Shown here: positions 36,738 to 45,800 of the stretch, in pieces
Numbering within the stretch: the first letter of the stretch is position 1
Layout: every line of letters begins with the position of its first letter
Assembly (NCBI GenBank): GCA_011391075.1
Contig: JAABRF010000006.1
Coordinates: forward strand, 1 to 64,000
DNA: 64,000 bases
Source: Flavobacteriia bacterium
Lineage (GTDB): Bacteria; Bacteroidota; Bacteroidia; Flavobacteriales; Flavobacteriaceae
Direction: 5' to 3'
Translations under genes and position numbers: made by a program
The notes under the pieces: model-generated
What the model saw: the letters and a program-made list of their open reading frames with translations, nothing else
What the model was told of the DNA's origin: nothing
Database searches by the model: none

Positions 36738-37475
36738 TTATTCATCAATTAAATCATTGTAAATAATATCATAAACTTGTTTTTTTAAACTCTCTTTGTG
36801 GTCTTTGATATTCATGTCAATAGTGGAAATCGGAGGATGAAACTTAACTCTTAAAACGCCTGGTTTACCACTAAAAAAGGTATAAGAAAACCTCTTTTTA
36901 CAATCTAAAAAACTAATGGGCACGATGGGAATTTGATGTTCAATAGCCAAGTTGAATGCTCCATTCTTGAATTCGCTCAGTATCACTTCTTCATCCGGAA
37001 CCAATCCTTCAGGAAAGATACATACACTCAATCCTCTATCTAGTTTTGCTTGCGCCTGATTATAGACTTCTTTCCTGCTAATTGCGCTCGCTCTATCTAC
37101 CAAAATACTAGTTCTTCTGTAAAAAAACCCAAAAATTGGAATACGAGCCAATTCAACTTTTCCGACAAATACAAAAGGATTATCGGGAATTACGCTCAAC
37201 ATCAACATGATGTCAATCATCGAAGTGTGATTGGCAGAAAACATATAACTATGTCGGGGTTTTAATGAAGTAGCTTGTACTATATTAGATTTAAAACCCA
37301 TCAAAAAAAGAATTAACCTAGACCAGTAATGCGCTATTTTAAAAAAAACTGGATAGGTTTTAACATTGCTTGTTACGACTAATAAAATAGGTGACAACAC
37401 TAATGTGATAACAAACATAAGGAGATAAAACCACAATCTCCAAAATAAAAAAAAGATTCCCTTTATAAACTTCAT
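36738..37475 (-). CDS. plsC: 1-acyl-sn-glycerol-3-phosphate acyltransferase
   Basis: This 245-residue membrane-bound acyltransferase has the catalytic NHTSMID motif (H83, D88) and the FPEG motif for glycerol-3-phosphate binding. An N-terminal membrane region occupies about residues 1-60. It transfers a second acyl chain to lysophosphatidic acid in phospholipid synthesis, or acts on related lysolipids. The ATG at 37475 lies four bases downstream of a perfect TAnnTTTG box, so the longer in-frame upstream start is unlikely and the mRNA may be leaderless. Confidence 0.9.
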   Translation of the reverse strand: MKFIKGIFFLFWRLWFYLLMFVITLVLSPILLVVTSNVKTYPVFFKIAHYWSRLILFLMGFKSNIVQATSLKPRHSYMFSANHTSMIDIMLMLSVIPDNPFVFVGKVELARIPIFGFFYRRTSILVDRASAISRKEVYNQAQAKLDRGLSVCIFPEGLVPDEEVILSEFKNGAFNLAIEHQIPIVPISFLDCKKRFSYTFFSGKPGVLRVKFHPPISTIDMNIKDHKESLKKQVYDIIYNDLIDE

Positions 37476-37479
37476 TGAA

Positions 37480-37487
37480 CAAAGATA
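37480..37487 (-). promoter_or_regulatory. -7 box directly before the plsC start
   Basis: Minus strand TATCTTTG, four bases before the ATG at 37475: the same spacing as at the DUF4296 gene. Transcription should start at or next to the A of the start codon. Confidence 0.55.
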
Positions 37488-37819
37488 AAAACATTGAGGT
37501 ATTTCGGCACATCTCAAACTAAAAAACAATAAAATTACCTTTGGTCAATAGATGCCAAACCAACGGTAATGATATTATAATTATTGGAATGAGGTTTAAA
37601 TTTTTAGATTTAACATATCTTTGGTTAATCTTAAAAAAACAAATAATTTATTTCAATGATAATTTTATAGCCCAAATTTTATTTTTAAACACAATAAATG
37701 CCTTATATTTACATTTATCTTAAATACGAATCAATTATTCGATAATTTTTAAAATTTCATTTGGATAATTTGTATTTTTTTATGTAGGTTTGAAAATTCT
37801 TTTTAAAAGTTTCTCAATA
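37488..37819. other. AT-rich intergenic region
   Basis: This lies between the divergent plsC and lytic-transglycosylase genes. Apart from the plsC -7 box I see no clear element. A 60-codon open frame at 37541-37723 is AT-biased, starts from a TTG, and looks fortuitous. Confidence 0.5.
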
Positions 37820-39460
37820 ATGCGATATTTTTTTCCCTTTTTCTTATTCTTCTTCCAATTGTTGGCAATTGCCCAAACAGACTTTCATGAGTCGCAAAAT
37901 GACACTATAAATTCAAACACAGAAGTAAATTCAATTGAAAATGAGTTTCTTTTATCAAATGTAAACCCAAATGAAGGTGTTAATTTATTGACCTCTGAAA
38001 CATCTCAAAATGACCAATCAAAAATAGTTGAAATCCCGGTTTTTAATTTACAGGATGATCCAAAGTTATCCGCTTTAGATGCAAAATGGATGGATTTGGT
38101 TCGATTTTATGACCAATTTGACGCCTCAGCTTTGTTTGTTGAAAATTTACCATCCGAACAGATTGTAGTTGAAGAGCTTTCTACTGAATTACTTAAAAAA
38201 CGTTTAGCTGTCTTAGATGCTAAAACGCCTTTTAACATGGTATACAATCAAGAATTAGAAAATCTTATCAAATCTTACATTAAAAATAGACCCAAAGCCA
38301 TTTCCAATTTAATGGCTAAATCCAAGTATTATTTTCCTCTTTTTGAAGAAAAACTTGATTTGTACGATGTTCCAATGGAAGTTAAATATTTAGCCATCAT
38401 TGAATCGGCACTACAGCCCAAAGCTCGTTCAAAAGTTGGAGCCACTGGTCTTTGGCAATTTATGTTAGCAACGGGAAAACAATATGGATTGGATGTCACA
38501 TCTTATATTGATGAACGTCAAGATCCGATACTATCATCGGAAGCTGCAGCAAAACATTTATCAGATTTGTACGATATTTTTGAAGATTGGGATTTAGCTC
38601 TTGCTGCATACAACTCAGGAGCTGGCAACGTAAATAAAGCCATTCGAAGAGCCGGAGGAAAGAAAAATTATTGGAATATTAGACCCTATTTACCACGTGA
38701 AACAGCTAATTATGTTCCTATTTTTTACGCTACCATGTATATGTTTGAGTACGGAGAAAGTCATAACATCATTCCAGACAAGAATTTCAAATTACAATAT
38801 TATGAAGTAGATACCATACAGGTAAAAAGAAACATTACATTTGAACAAATCAAAACGACAACCGGAATTGATATCTCGTTATTGGAATTTTTAAATCCAA
38901 TTTATAAATTAAATATTATTCCTTATGAAGAGGGTAAAAATTATTACCTTACACTTCCAAAAGAATATGTGGGTTTGTTTGTGCAAAATGAAAATTTGAT
39001 ATATGCATACGTGGATGCCGAAGCTGCAAAAAGAGAAAAACCTGTGGTTGAAAATGTTGTAGTGACAACTTCTAATACAGAAGCCAAATCGATTACTTAT
39101 CGGGTTAAAAGTGGTGATTACTTGGGTAAAATTGCGGATAAACACAACGTCACTGTGAAAAATATAATGAAGTGGAACCACCTCAAAAGCACTAAAGTTC
39201 ACGTAGGACAAAAACTAAAAATTTATAAAAAAGGGTCAGAACCTACTACAGAAAAGAGTGCTGTAGTTAATAATACAAAAAGTACAACTGAATCGAGTAG
39301 TAAAAAAACAACTATTACATACACGGTTAAGTCTGGTGATAATTTATTGAAAATATCCAAAAAATATACAAATGTAACCGTTGAAGATATTAAAAAATGG
39401 AACAATTTAAAAAGTGACAAAATCAATGTAGGAGCCAAATTAAAAATTTATAAAAGCTAG
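37820..39460 (+). CDS. MltD-like lytic transglycosylase with two LysM domains
   Basis: This 546-residue protein has a signal peptide (cleavage near AIAQ), an SLT domain with catalytic Glu in AIIESALQPKARSKVGATGL (about 194) and AAYNSGAGNV, and two C-terminal LysM domains (about 424-468 and 499-545; YRVKSGDYLGKIADKH and YTVKSGDNLLKISKKY). It cleaves the glycan strands of peptidoglycan and binds the wall through LysM. The ATG at 37820 is preferred over the TTG at 37790. It is followed by a terminator and then the DUF4837 gene on the same strand. Confidence 0.93.
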   Translation: MRYFFPFFLFFFQLLAIAQTDFHESQNDTINSNTEVNSIENEFLLSNVNPNEGVNLLTSETSQNDQSKIVEIPVFNLQDDPKLSALDAKWMDLVRFYDQFDASALFVENLPSEQIVVEELSTELLKKRLAVLDAKTPFNMVYNQELENLIKSYIKNRPKAISNLMAKSKYYFPLFEEKLDLYDVPMEVKYLAIIESALQPKARSKVGATGLWQFMLATGKQYGLDVTSYIDERQDPILSSEAAAKHLSDLYDIFEDWDLALAAYNSGAGNVNKAIRRAGGKKNYWNIRPYLPRETANYVPIFYATMYMFEYGESHNIIPDKNFKLQYYEVDTIQVKRNITFEQIKTTTGIDISLLEFLNPIYKLNIIPYEEGKNYYLTLPKEYVGLFVQNENLIYAYVDAEAAKREKPVVENVVVTTSNTEAKSITYRVKSGDYLGKIADKHNVTVKNIMKWNHLKSTKVHVGQKLKIYKKGSEPTTEKSAVVNNTKSTTESSSKKTTITYTVKSGDNLLKISKKYTNVTVEDIKKWNNLKSDKINVGAKLKIYKS

Positions 39461-39491
39461 TCTTTAACCATATTTCTCGTTAATACCATTT

Positions 39492-39522
39492 CAAAAGCAA
39501 TTTATTTAAAATTGCTTTTTTT
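39492..39522 (+). terminator. Terminator after the lytic transglycosylase
   Basis: AAAAGCAAT pairs with ATTGCTTTT around ~10 bases and is followed by a T-run. The stem is mostly A-T, so it may be leaky into the DUF4837 gene. Confidence 0.6.
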
Positions 39523-39583
39523 ATACCAAAAGGTATGATTTTTGATTATAGCACTCCAGTTTCAAATTTTTTAAAATTTCAAA

Positions 39584-40582
39584 ATGATGTATAAAATATT
39601 TACCATAATTTTATTTGTTTTTATAATCAATGTTTCTTGTAAAGAAAATTCAAATGAACGATTGCGTGCAAATTCAACCGGACGTTTTAATGAATTGATA
39701 GTTGTAATACCACAAAAAGATTGGGATGGAGATGTGGGTATGGCTTTGAAAGAAGTCGTGAGTAAAGAAGTTTTGGGTTTACCTCAACCTGAACCTCAAT
39801 TTTCAGTCATTCAAATTGAACCAAAAGCCTATGAAGGGTTAATTAAAAGAACTAGAAATATATTGATTATAAAATTGGGTGAAACAAACACCTTTCAAAT
39901 TGATAAAGACGTAGAATCTTCTCCCCAAATCATCATTACTATAACGGGTACCGACACTAAAAATCTCATCAATTTGATAGAAAAAAATGCAGAAAATTTG
40001 ATTGATTCCTATAAGAAATCTGACTTAGCAACTTTGAGAAATGACCCTGCACATGCCACAATTAATTATGAAAGAATAAATTTTTTTCAAAAACAAAAAA
40101 TTCAATTTAACATTCCCGATAATTTTAAATTAGTTGATGATTCTGATCAATTTTTATGGTATCGAAATGAAACATACAACCCAGGAATTGATATTAATGG
40201 AAGTATGAATGTTATTGCCTATACGCTGCCTTTGGATTATTCATTTGAAAAAGTCAAAGATAGTATTGCTTCGATTCGTGATAAAGTTGGCAAACAAAAT
40301 ATTCCAGGTCCCCACGACGGGATGTATATGATTACAGAAGCGGCCTATACTCCTCATGTATTTGATTCAAATATAAGTGGGCTTAAAGCTTATAAAACGC
40401 TCGGTAAATGGGAAATTAAAGATGCCTTTATGGCTGGTCCTTTTATCAGCTATACCGTTCAAGATCTTCCCAATAAAAGATTGGTTGTAGTAGAAGGATT
40501 TGTCTATGCTCCTAGTGTAAACAAACGCGATTATATGTTTGAATTGGAAGCTATTATTGGAACATTAAAAGTTAACCCATAA
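39584..40582 (+). CDS. DUF4837 family lipoprotein
   Basis: This 332-residue protein has a lipoprotein signal (IINVSC, Cys at about 20) and the DUF4837 pattern, starting with STGRFNELIVVIPQKDW. The family is restricted to Bacteroidota and has no known activity. It lies 123 bases downstream of the LysM transglycosylase, so a shared cell-wall context is possible. A second ATG lies one codon downstream. Confidence 0.85.
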   Translation: MMYKIFTIILFVFIINVSCKENSNERLRANSTGRFNELIVVIPQKDWDGDVGMALKEVVSKEVLGLPQPEPQFSVIQIEPKAYEGLIKRTRNILIIKLGETNTFQIDKDVESSPQIIITITGTDTKNLINLIEKNAENLIDSYKKSDLATLRNDPAHATINYERINFFQKQKIQFNIPDNFKLVDDSDQFLWYRNETYNPGIDINGSMNVIAYTLPLDYSFEKVKDSIASIRDKVGKQNIPGPHDGMYMITEAAYTPHVFDSNISGLKAYKTLGKWEIKDAFMAGPFISYTVQDLPNKRLVVVEGFVYAPSVNKRDYMFELEAIIGTLKVNP

Positions 40583-40589
40583 AACAATA

Positions 40590-40624
40590 AAAAAGCCCTA
40601 TCTGTTGGATAGGGCCTTTTTTTC
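40590..40624 (+). terminator. Terminator after DUF4837
   Basis: GCCCTATC pairs with GATAGGGC around TGTTG, preceded by A6 and followed by T-rich sequence. It lies between convergent genes and can work for both. Confidence 0.88.
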
Positions 40625-40633
40625 ATTTGAATA

Positions 40634-41347
40634 TTATTTGCCAAAAACTTTTTTTAACAAACTCTTCTTTTTCTTAGGTTTTTCAACTTGTTGTTGAGGA
40701 AATGCATTGTTGAAATTAGGAACAGCCCTTGATGGAGCTGGCATTTCAGGAGCTGGTTTTGCAATCGGTTGAGGTCTACCAGCCATAAAATCATTGCTTG
40801 GGAAAGTATCTTCAAATTCAGGTCTACTCAAACTCAAATCTTCAATAAACTGATTATAGGTCATATTTCTTTCTTCTAAAAACCCGACTAAATAACGTTT
40901 GGAAGTTTCTGTATTATGACTTTTTTGTTCAATATTATACAAAATTTTATATAATGCTTCCACTTTGTGAATAGCAAATGAAGGTGCTGCAAAACAATGT
41001 CCGTAATGAGCTACCACATCTGTTGTTTCACTTACTTTTGATTCATAATCGGAAATTAACCAAAAAAAACGACCATCTTTTGCCAAAACTTTATTGATAA
41101 GGCGTATCGGCTCTAAGTTTTCGAATCTTTCCTTTAATAATTCATAAATTACCTTAGGCATATCTGGATGACGCAACTTATCCATAGATTCACCAATAAT
41201 TTCAAATTCTTCATAGCCACTCACTTCACTAAAAGAATGATTGATGTACTCAATAACACTATCTTTGTTTATTTTACACATCAAAACTGCAGATGAGCTT
41301 ACCTTTATCTCTCTGTCAATAGGGGCGGGACTGTAAAAGTTATCCAT
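40634..41347 (-). CDS. Solo Aer-type PAS protein
   Basis: This 237-residue protein has one PAS domain (about 15-115) with the signature of the FAD-binding PAS of aerotaxis receptor Aer: YINHSFSEVSGY then RHPDMP (59-64), followed by KDGRFFWL. A short helical region (about 120-165) comes next, then a Pro-rich linker and a strongly basic tail (KPKKKKSLLKKVFGK). There is no membrane helix, HAMP or chemoreceptor signalling domain, and no kinase nearby. It is probably a cytoplasmic redox or ligand sensor; the tail could bind membrane or nucleic acid. The output is unknown. Confidence 0.82.
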   Translation of the reverse strand: MDNFYSPAPIDREIKVSSSAVLMCKINKDSVIEYINHSFSEVSGYEEFEIIGESMDKLRHPDMPKVIYELLKERFENLEPIRLINKVLAKDGRFFWLISDYESKVSETTDVVAHYGHCFAAPSFAIHKVEALYKILYNIEQKSHNTETSKRYLVGFLEERNMTYNQFIEDLSLSRPEFEDTFPSNDFMAGRPQPIAKPAPEMPAPSRAVPNFNNAFPQQQVEKPKKKKSLLKKVFGK

Positions 41348-41418
41348 AATAAAATAGCTTTAAGAGTTAGTAATAAGAGTGTAAAGTTATGAACATTTTA
41401 TTAACAATCCAAATTTTT

Positions 41419-43776
41419 TTACAAAATATTAAATTTAATTACTTTTTCGTTGGAAAATTCATCAACTATGTACAAAATATGTTCGCCTTTTTGAGGTAAA
41501 ATTGCCCATTCATGAATATGGTTGGTAGTGCCTAGATATACTTCATCCAAATACCAATACACTTTTACATTAGGTTGAGCATGTTTTACTTTTAAAATTA
41601 AACTATTCTTCTTTTCATTAAAGTCCTTTGGTAAAAATATTTTTTCATTTTCAAATGGCGTTAAAATTTCAATAACATTTCCTGCTGATGAAATACAATC
41701 AGCCCTGAAAGGTGGTAAAGGTTTATAAAATGGGTTTTTCAATTGAAAATAAAAGGCTTGTGCAGGTGGTAAAACAAACCAGCTTTTATGAATCATTTGT
41801 GTTTCAGACACACAAGATCTGTTGACTTGAAAAGACTCTGATAAATCAAGGTGTACTAGGATGTGATAGGGGCACAAGTCTGTTTTCAATCCAGATCTAG
41901 GAATCCACAAACTATCTTGTGTTTCACAAAGTTCTGAAGCTCTATGTCCACTTTTGATACAAATAGGAACTTGTTCCATCTCGTCAAAGGGTTGCGTAAA
42001 CCATCTTGTGAGAGGTAATAGTTTAAATACATCAAAAAGTAAGGGAGCTGCGGTTTGTAAACCGGTTAATTCGGGTCTACCTTCACCATCGGCATTGCCA
42101 ACCCATACACCTACAACATAATCGGGAGTTATTCCAATAGCCCAAGCATCCCTAAAACCAAAACTAGTACCAGTCTTCCAAGCTATGGATCGGGAATTTT
42201 CATAAAACTCCCAATTTTCATCACCTTCAGGTCTATTGGCTTCCAATAAAGCTTGAAAAGTAGCGTAAATACTTCCTGCATCATAAAAAACATAATCTCT
42301 TTTGATTTTGCCAAAATTAGGTTTGTAAAAGTTTGATACTGATAAATCTATCATTTCATGAGTATAATATTTGCCTTGCGTTTCATCATAATGATTTACA
42401 GTTGAAGCCATAGCTGTATAGGCTTTACATAAATCCCAAAGATTACTCTCGGCACCACCTAAAATTAAAGATAAACCATAGTGATCACTTCCCTTATTAA
42501 CATTTGAAAGTTGAAGGTTTTGTAAATCATTATAGAACCGATCCAAACCGTAATCTTGTAACATTCTTACGGCAGGAATATTCAAGGACTTTGCGAGTGC
42601 TTTACTTGCCGGAACTGCTCCTGAATACTGCAAGCTAAAGTTTTCAGGTCTATAACCGGCAATATGTGTTGGAATATCAACTAATAAAGTATTGGGTAAG
42701 ATCTCACCGGCATTCAACATTGATGTAAAGAGAAAGGGTTTTAGAATACTTCCTGTGCTACGAGGTTTATCAATAATATCCACATCTTTTTGGTGGGTTT
42801 TATCAGTTGGAGCATTACCCACATATGCTAAAACTTTACGTGAACGTACATCTACAACCATTACCGCTGCATTGTATACGTGATTTTGCTTTAAATTTTG
42901 GTAATGTTGATTTACCAAAGAATTAACGTGATTTTGTAAATCCCATTTGATAGATGTATGAAACCTTTCTCCATTGTGAGACTTTATTAATTTGGAAAGT
43001 AAATGTGGCGCTACTTGTGGTAATGGATAGGTTTCATCAGGTAATGGTTCTTGTATGGAAAGTAAATAAGTTGTTTCGTCAATTATTTTCTTATTCTTTA
43101 GTTTTAGTAGTAAAGCATTTCTTTTAGATTGTAATTTTCCTCTGTTTTTATTGACGTGTATCAATCCAGGTGCATTGGGTAAAACGGCTAAAGTCGCACT
43201 TTCAGCCCATGATAAATCCTCGGCTTTTTGCCCAAAAAAACGCCAGGCCGCTGCGTCTATTCCAACAGTATTGCCACCAAAAGGTGCATGTGATGCATAC
43301 AAAGCCAGAATTTTCTCTTTCGAATGACGAAATTCCAAACGTGTAGCTAAAACCAACTCGATTAATTTTTCGGTGTAATTCCGAGACTTGTTTTTTCTAT
43401 GCAATCGAATGACTTGTTGGGTAATGGTACTTCCACCTCTTACAATTCTGCCTGCTTCCTTATTTTGACGATAGGCATGTAGCATTGATATTGGGTTAAA
43501 ACCCCAATGTTTATAAAAATGCGCATCTTCAAATAAAACAATACATTGTTTGAATTTATAAGGAACCGTATCTTTTCCCGGAAAACGCCATTGCATATCA
43601 GTTGCAATTTTAGCCCCTAATAATAACCCTTCTTCGCTTTCAATTACTGTAGAATTAGCATCCTCAAACAATACTCTTGGTAGAGAAAAATAATACCAAA
43701 CAAGCAGCACAAAAAGAAAAAAAAATTTGATTTTGTGTTTTTTAATACCCTTTAAAAAGCGACTTTTATAATCCAT
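41419..43776 (-). CDS. pbpC: Penicillin-binding protein 1C
   Basis: This 785-residue bifunctional class A PBP has an N-terminal membrane anchor and a glycosyltransferase domain (EDAHFYKHWGFNP, RGGSTITQQVIR). The transpeptidase domain carries SILK (near 342), SLN and KTGTS (near 534). A PBP1C-type C-terminal domain with conserved cysteines follows (about 610-785). It synthesises and crosslinks peptidoglycan. The partner often found beside pbpC, an alpha-2-macroglobulin-like protein, is not adjacent here. Confidence 0.93.
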   Translation of the reverse strand: MDYKSRFLKGIKKHKIKFFFLFVLLVWYYFSLPRVLFEDANSTVIESEEGLLLGAKIATDMQWRFPGKDTVPYKFKQCIVLFEDAHFYKHWGFNPISMLHAYRQNKEAGRIVRGGSTITQQVIRLHRKNKSRNYTEKLIELVLATRLEFRHSKEKILALYASHAPFGGNTVGIDAAAWRFFGQKAEDLSWAESATLAVLPNAPGLIHVNKNRGKLQSKRNALLLKLKNKKIIDETTYLLSIQEPLPDETYPLPQVAPHLLSKLIKSHNGERFHTSIKWDLQNHVNSLVNQHYQNLKQNHVYNAAVMVVDVRSRKVLAYVGNAPTDKTHQKDVDIIDKPRSTGSILKPFLFTSMLNAGEILPNTLLVDIPTHIAGYRPENFSLQYSGAVPASKALAKSLNIPAVRMLQDYGLDRFYNDLQNLQLSNVNKGSDHYGLSLILGGAESNLWDLCKAYTAMASTVNHYDETQGKYYTHEMIDLSVSNFYKPNFGKIKRDYVFYDAGSIYATFQALLEANRPEGDENWEFYENSRSIAWKTGTSFGFRDAWAIGITPDYVVGVWVGNADGEGRPELTGLQTAAPLLFDVFKLLPLTRWFTQPFDEMEQVPICIKSGHRASELCETQDSLWIPRSGLKTDLCPYHILVHLDLSESFQVNRSCVSETQMIHKSWFVLPPAQAFYFQLKNPFYKPLPPFRADCISSAGNVIEILTPFENEKIFLPKDFNEKKNSLILKVKHAQPNVKVYWYLDEVYLGTTNHIHEWAILPQKGEHILYIVDEFSNEKVIKFNIL

Positions 43777-43833
43777 TTTTTTTTAAGTATAAAATTACAA
43801 TAAAAAACAGATGCCATTTAAAATATGATAAAT

Positions 43834-43875
43834 AAAAAAACCACTCAAACTCTTTTAAAAAAATTTGAGTGGTTC
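43834..43875 (-). terminator. Terminator of the PLP lyase gene
   Basis: On the minus strand AACCACTCAAA pairs with TTTGAGTGGTT and ends in a T-run (43840-43834). It lies 15 bases after the lyase stop. Confidence 0.85.
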
Positions 43876-43889
43876 AAAAATTATAAAAT

Positions 43890-45095
43890 CTAAATTATTC
43901 CCGTTTCAATCATGCATTGTTTAATTCCTTGATAAGTTCTTTCAATATTGTTATCCAATCCCATAGAAAATCTAACTAGGCCTTGGGTTAAACCCATTTC
44001 TTTTTGCTCATCTAGAGGAACTTCACTAGATGTTCCGGTTCCTGGTGCATTAAACAAAGTTTTGTAGAAACCAAGACTTACCGCCAAATAACCCAATTTG
44101 CGATCCTGCATCATTTCCATAAAAGCATCAGCCGTTTCTAAAGTACCGGCATCTATAGTAATCATACCTCCAAATCCATATTCTTCATTGTACATAGATT
44201 TAAATAACTCGTGATCTTTGTGACTTTTCAAACCTGGATATACTATGCGAGCACCGTCTTTTTCCAATCTTTCAGAAATATACATCGCATTTTCGCTGTG
44301 TTTTTTCATTCTTACTGGTAAAGTATGCGTGTTTTTTAACACACTAGAACTTCTGAAACTATCCATCGTTGGACCTAATAGCATCGCAGCTCCATTGTTT
44401 ACATTTTTTGTGGCGCTTATAAAATCTTTTGATGCGCAAACAACACCACCAACAGTGTCATTCATTCCATTGATAAACTTGGTCAAGCTGTGAATTACAA
44501 TATCTGCACCCATTTGAAATGGAGACATGATTAATGGTGAAAATGTATTGTCAACAACCAACGGAATGTTGTGTTTTCGAGCAATTTTGGCTAACTCCGA
44601 AATATTGGCAATTTCCAATAAAGGATTACTCATCACTTCACAATAGAGCATTTTAGTATTGGATTGTATGGAAGCTTCGACTTTGGCTAAAGAGGTTATA
44701 TCAACAAAAGTGGTTTTAATATTCAGTTTGGGAAGAAAGTTTTTTAAAAAGGCATAAGTACCTCCATAAATAGTGCGTGCAGAAACAATGTGATCATCAG
44801 CTCCACAAATCTGCAAAATGGTAGTTGTTATGGCTCCCATACCCGAACCGGTAACATTGGCATCTTCAGTTCCTTCCATGGCAGCCATAGCTTCGCATAA
44901 ATACAAATTACTAGGGCTTGAATGACGGGAATATAAATAGCATCCGCCTTGTTTACCCTCAAAAGTATCCATCATGGTTTGTGCATGAAGAAAAGTATAG
45001 GTTGCCGAATCAGAAATGGAAGGATTAACGCCTCCAAATTCTCCAAAATGTTGATTATCCTGCATCAAATCAGCAGGCTTAAAAGTTGTATTCAT
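43890..45095 (-). CDS. Cys/Met-metabolism PLP-dependent lyase (methionine gamma-lyase-like)
   Basis: This 401-residue fold-type I PLP enzyme has PLP lysine K206 in HSLTKFING, D182 in VVDNTFSP, a phosphate/stacking loop GSGMGAIT and the substrate-dimer motif YSRHSSPS. The overall pattern is nearest to methionine gamma-lyase. At the position of the MGL-specific active cysteine (YGCT in MGL) this protein has G112 (IYGGT). It may therefore be a cystathionine gamma-lyase/synthase-type enzyme or an MGL variant. It is divergent from an Lrp-family regulator, a common pairing for amino-acid catabolic genes. Confidence 0.85.
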   Translation of the reverse strand: MNTTFKPADLMQDNQHFGEFGGVNPSISDSATYTFLHAQTMMDTFEGKQGGCYLYSRHSSPSNLYLCEAMAAMEGTEDANVTGSGMGAITTTILQICGADDHIVSARTIYGGTYAFLKNFLPKLNIKTTFVDITSLAKVEASIQSNTKMLYCEVMSNPLLEIANISELAKIARKHNIPLVVDNTFSPLIMSPFQMGADIVIHSLTKFINGMNDTVGGVVCASKDFISATKNVNNGAAMLLGPTMDSFRSSSVLKNTHTLPVRMKKHSENAMYISERLEKDGARIVYPGLKSHKDHELFKSMYNEEYGFGGMITIDAGTLETADAFMEMMQDRKLGYLAVSLGFYKTLFNAPGTGTSSEVPLDEQKEMGLTQGLVRFSMGLDNNIERTYQGIKQCMIETGII

Positions 45096-45190
45096 GGTGT
45101 GAAAAAATTAAACTTCAAATATGTATAAACAAATAATTGTTCTGTAAAATTAAACTTTTACAATATATCTTTCTATATTATAAATTAATA

Positions 45191-45207
45191 TTAGATATTT
45201 AATCTAA
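45191..45207. promoter_or_regulatory. Palindrome in the lyase/Lrp divergent region (candidate Lrp operator)
   Basis: TTAGAT (45191-45196), 5 bases, ATCTAA (45202-45207): a perfect inverted repeat just upstream of the -7 box of the Lrp gene. Lrp/AsnC proteins bind AT-rich palindromes of about this size, so it may serve both divergent genes. Confidence 0.5.
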
Positions 45208-45214
45208 ATTATTT

Positions 45215-45222
45215 TACTTTTG
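45215..45222 (+). promoter_or_regulatory. -7 box of the Lrp-family gene
   Basis: TACTTTTG matches TAnnTTTG. The leader to the ATG at 45282 would be about 55 nt. No TTG is found at the expected upstream spacing; the palindrome occupies that region, as for an activator- or repressor-controlled promoter. Confidence 0.5.
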
Positions 45223-45281
45223 TAAATTAAATTACCGATAAGAATTAAATATTTTTTTAAATCCTATAAAGTTTTCTAATT

Positions 45282-45746
45282 ATGTATAAAATTGATCAAA
45301 TAGACGGCAAACTATTAGAATTATTGCAAATTAATGCCAATAAAGGAATTAAGGAATTGGCTCTTGAAGTGGGATTAACAGCAACTCCAGTTTATGAACG
45401 GGTTAAAAGATTGGAAAAATTGGGTTTCATCAAAAAATATGGAATAGAAATCAACAAAGAAAAAGTAGGTTTGGGTTTGACTGTTTTTTGTCAAGTTTCC
45501 TTACAAACGCATAGTAAAACCTTGATAGAAAGGTTTGAAACTTCCGTAAAGCAAATGAATGAAGTGATTGAGGCATATCACATTTCAGGGGAATTTGATT
45601 ATCTGTTAAAAGTTGTTTGCCATGATAATAAACAATACCATGATTTTTTAGTATTGAAACTTTCCAAGTTGGAAATGGTAGCCAAAGTTCAGAGCAATTT
45701 TGTAATGGCCGAAATTAAGGAATATGGGTATTATCATATTGTTTAA
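45282..45746 (+). CDS. Lrp/AsnC family transcriptional regulator
   Basis: This 154-residue protein has the N-terminal winged helix-turn-helix of the family (IDGKLLELLQINANKGIKEL, LTATPVYERVKRLEKLGFI) and a C-terminal ligand-binding RAM domain (YHISGEFDYLLKVVC). It likely senses an amino acid and regulates the divergent PLP lyase, and perhaps itself, through the palindrome at 45191-45207. Length is typical. It is monocistronic, with a bidirectional terminator just downstream. Confidence 0.93.
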   Translation: MYKIDQIDGKLLELLQINANKGIKELALEVGLTATPVYERVKRLEKLGFIKKYGIEINKEKVGLGLTVFCQVSLQTHSKTLIERFETSVKQMNEVIEAYHISGEFDYLLKVVCHDNKQYHDFLVLKLSKLEMVAKVQSNFVMAEIKEYGYYHIV

Positions 45747-45750
45747 AACA

Positions 45751-45779
45751 AAAAAAACCACACTTTCGTGTGGTTTTTA
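45751..45779. terminator. Bidirectional terminator between the Lrp and YceI genes
   Basis: AACCACAC pairs with GTGTGGTT around TTTC, flanked by A8 on the left and T5 on the right. It serves the convergent Lrp and YceI genes. Confidence 0.85.
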
Positions 45780-45800
45780 TCTTAAGGTGGGTTCAAAAAA

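Noticed and set aside
37541-37723. 60-residue open frame between plsC and the transglycosylase gene
   Set aside because: TTG start, strongly AT-biased residues, no promoter; looks fortuitous.
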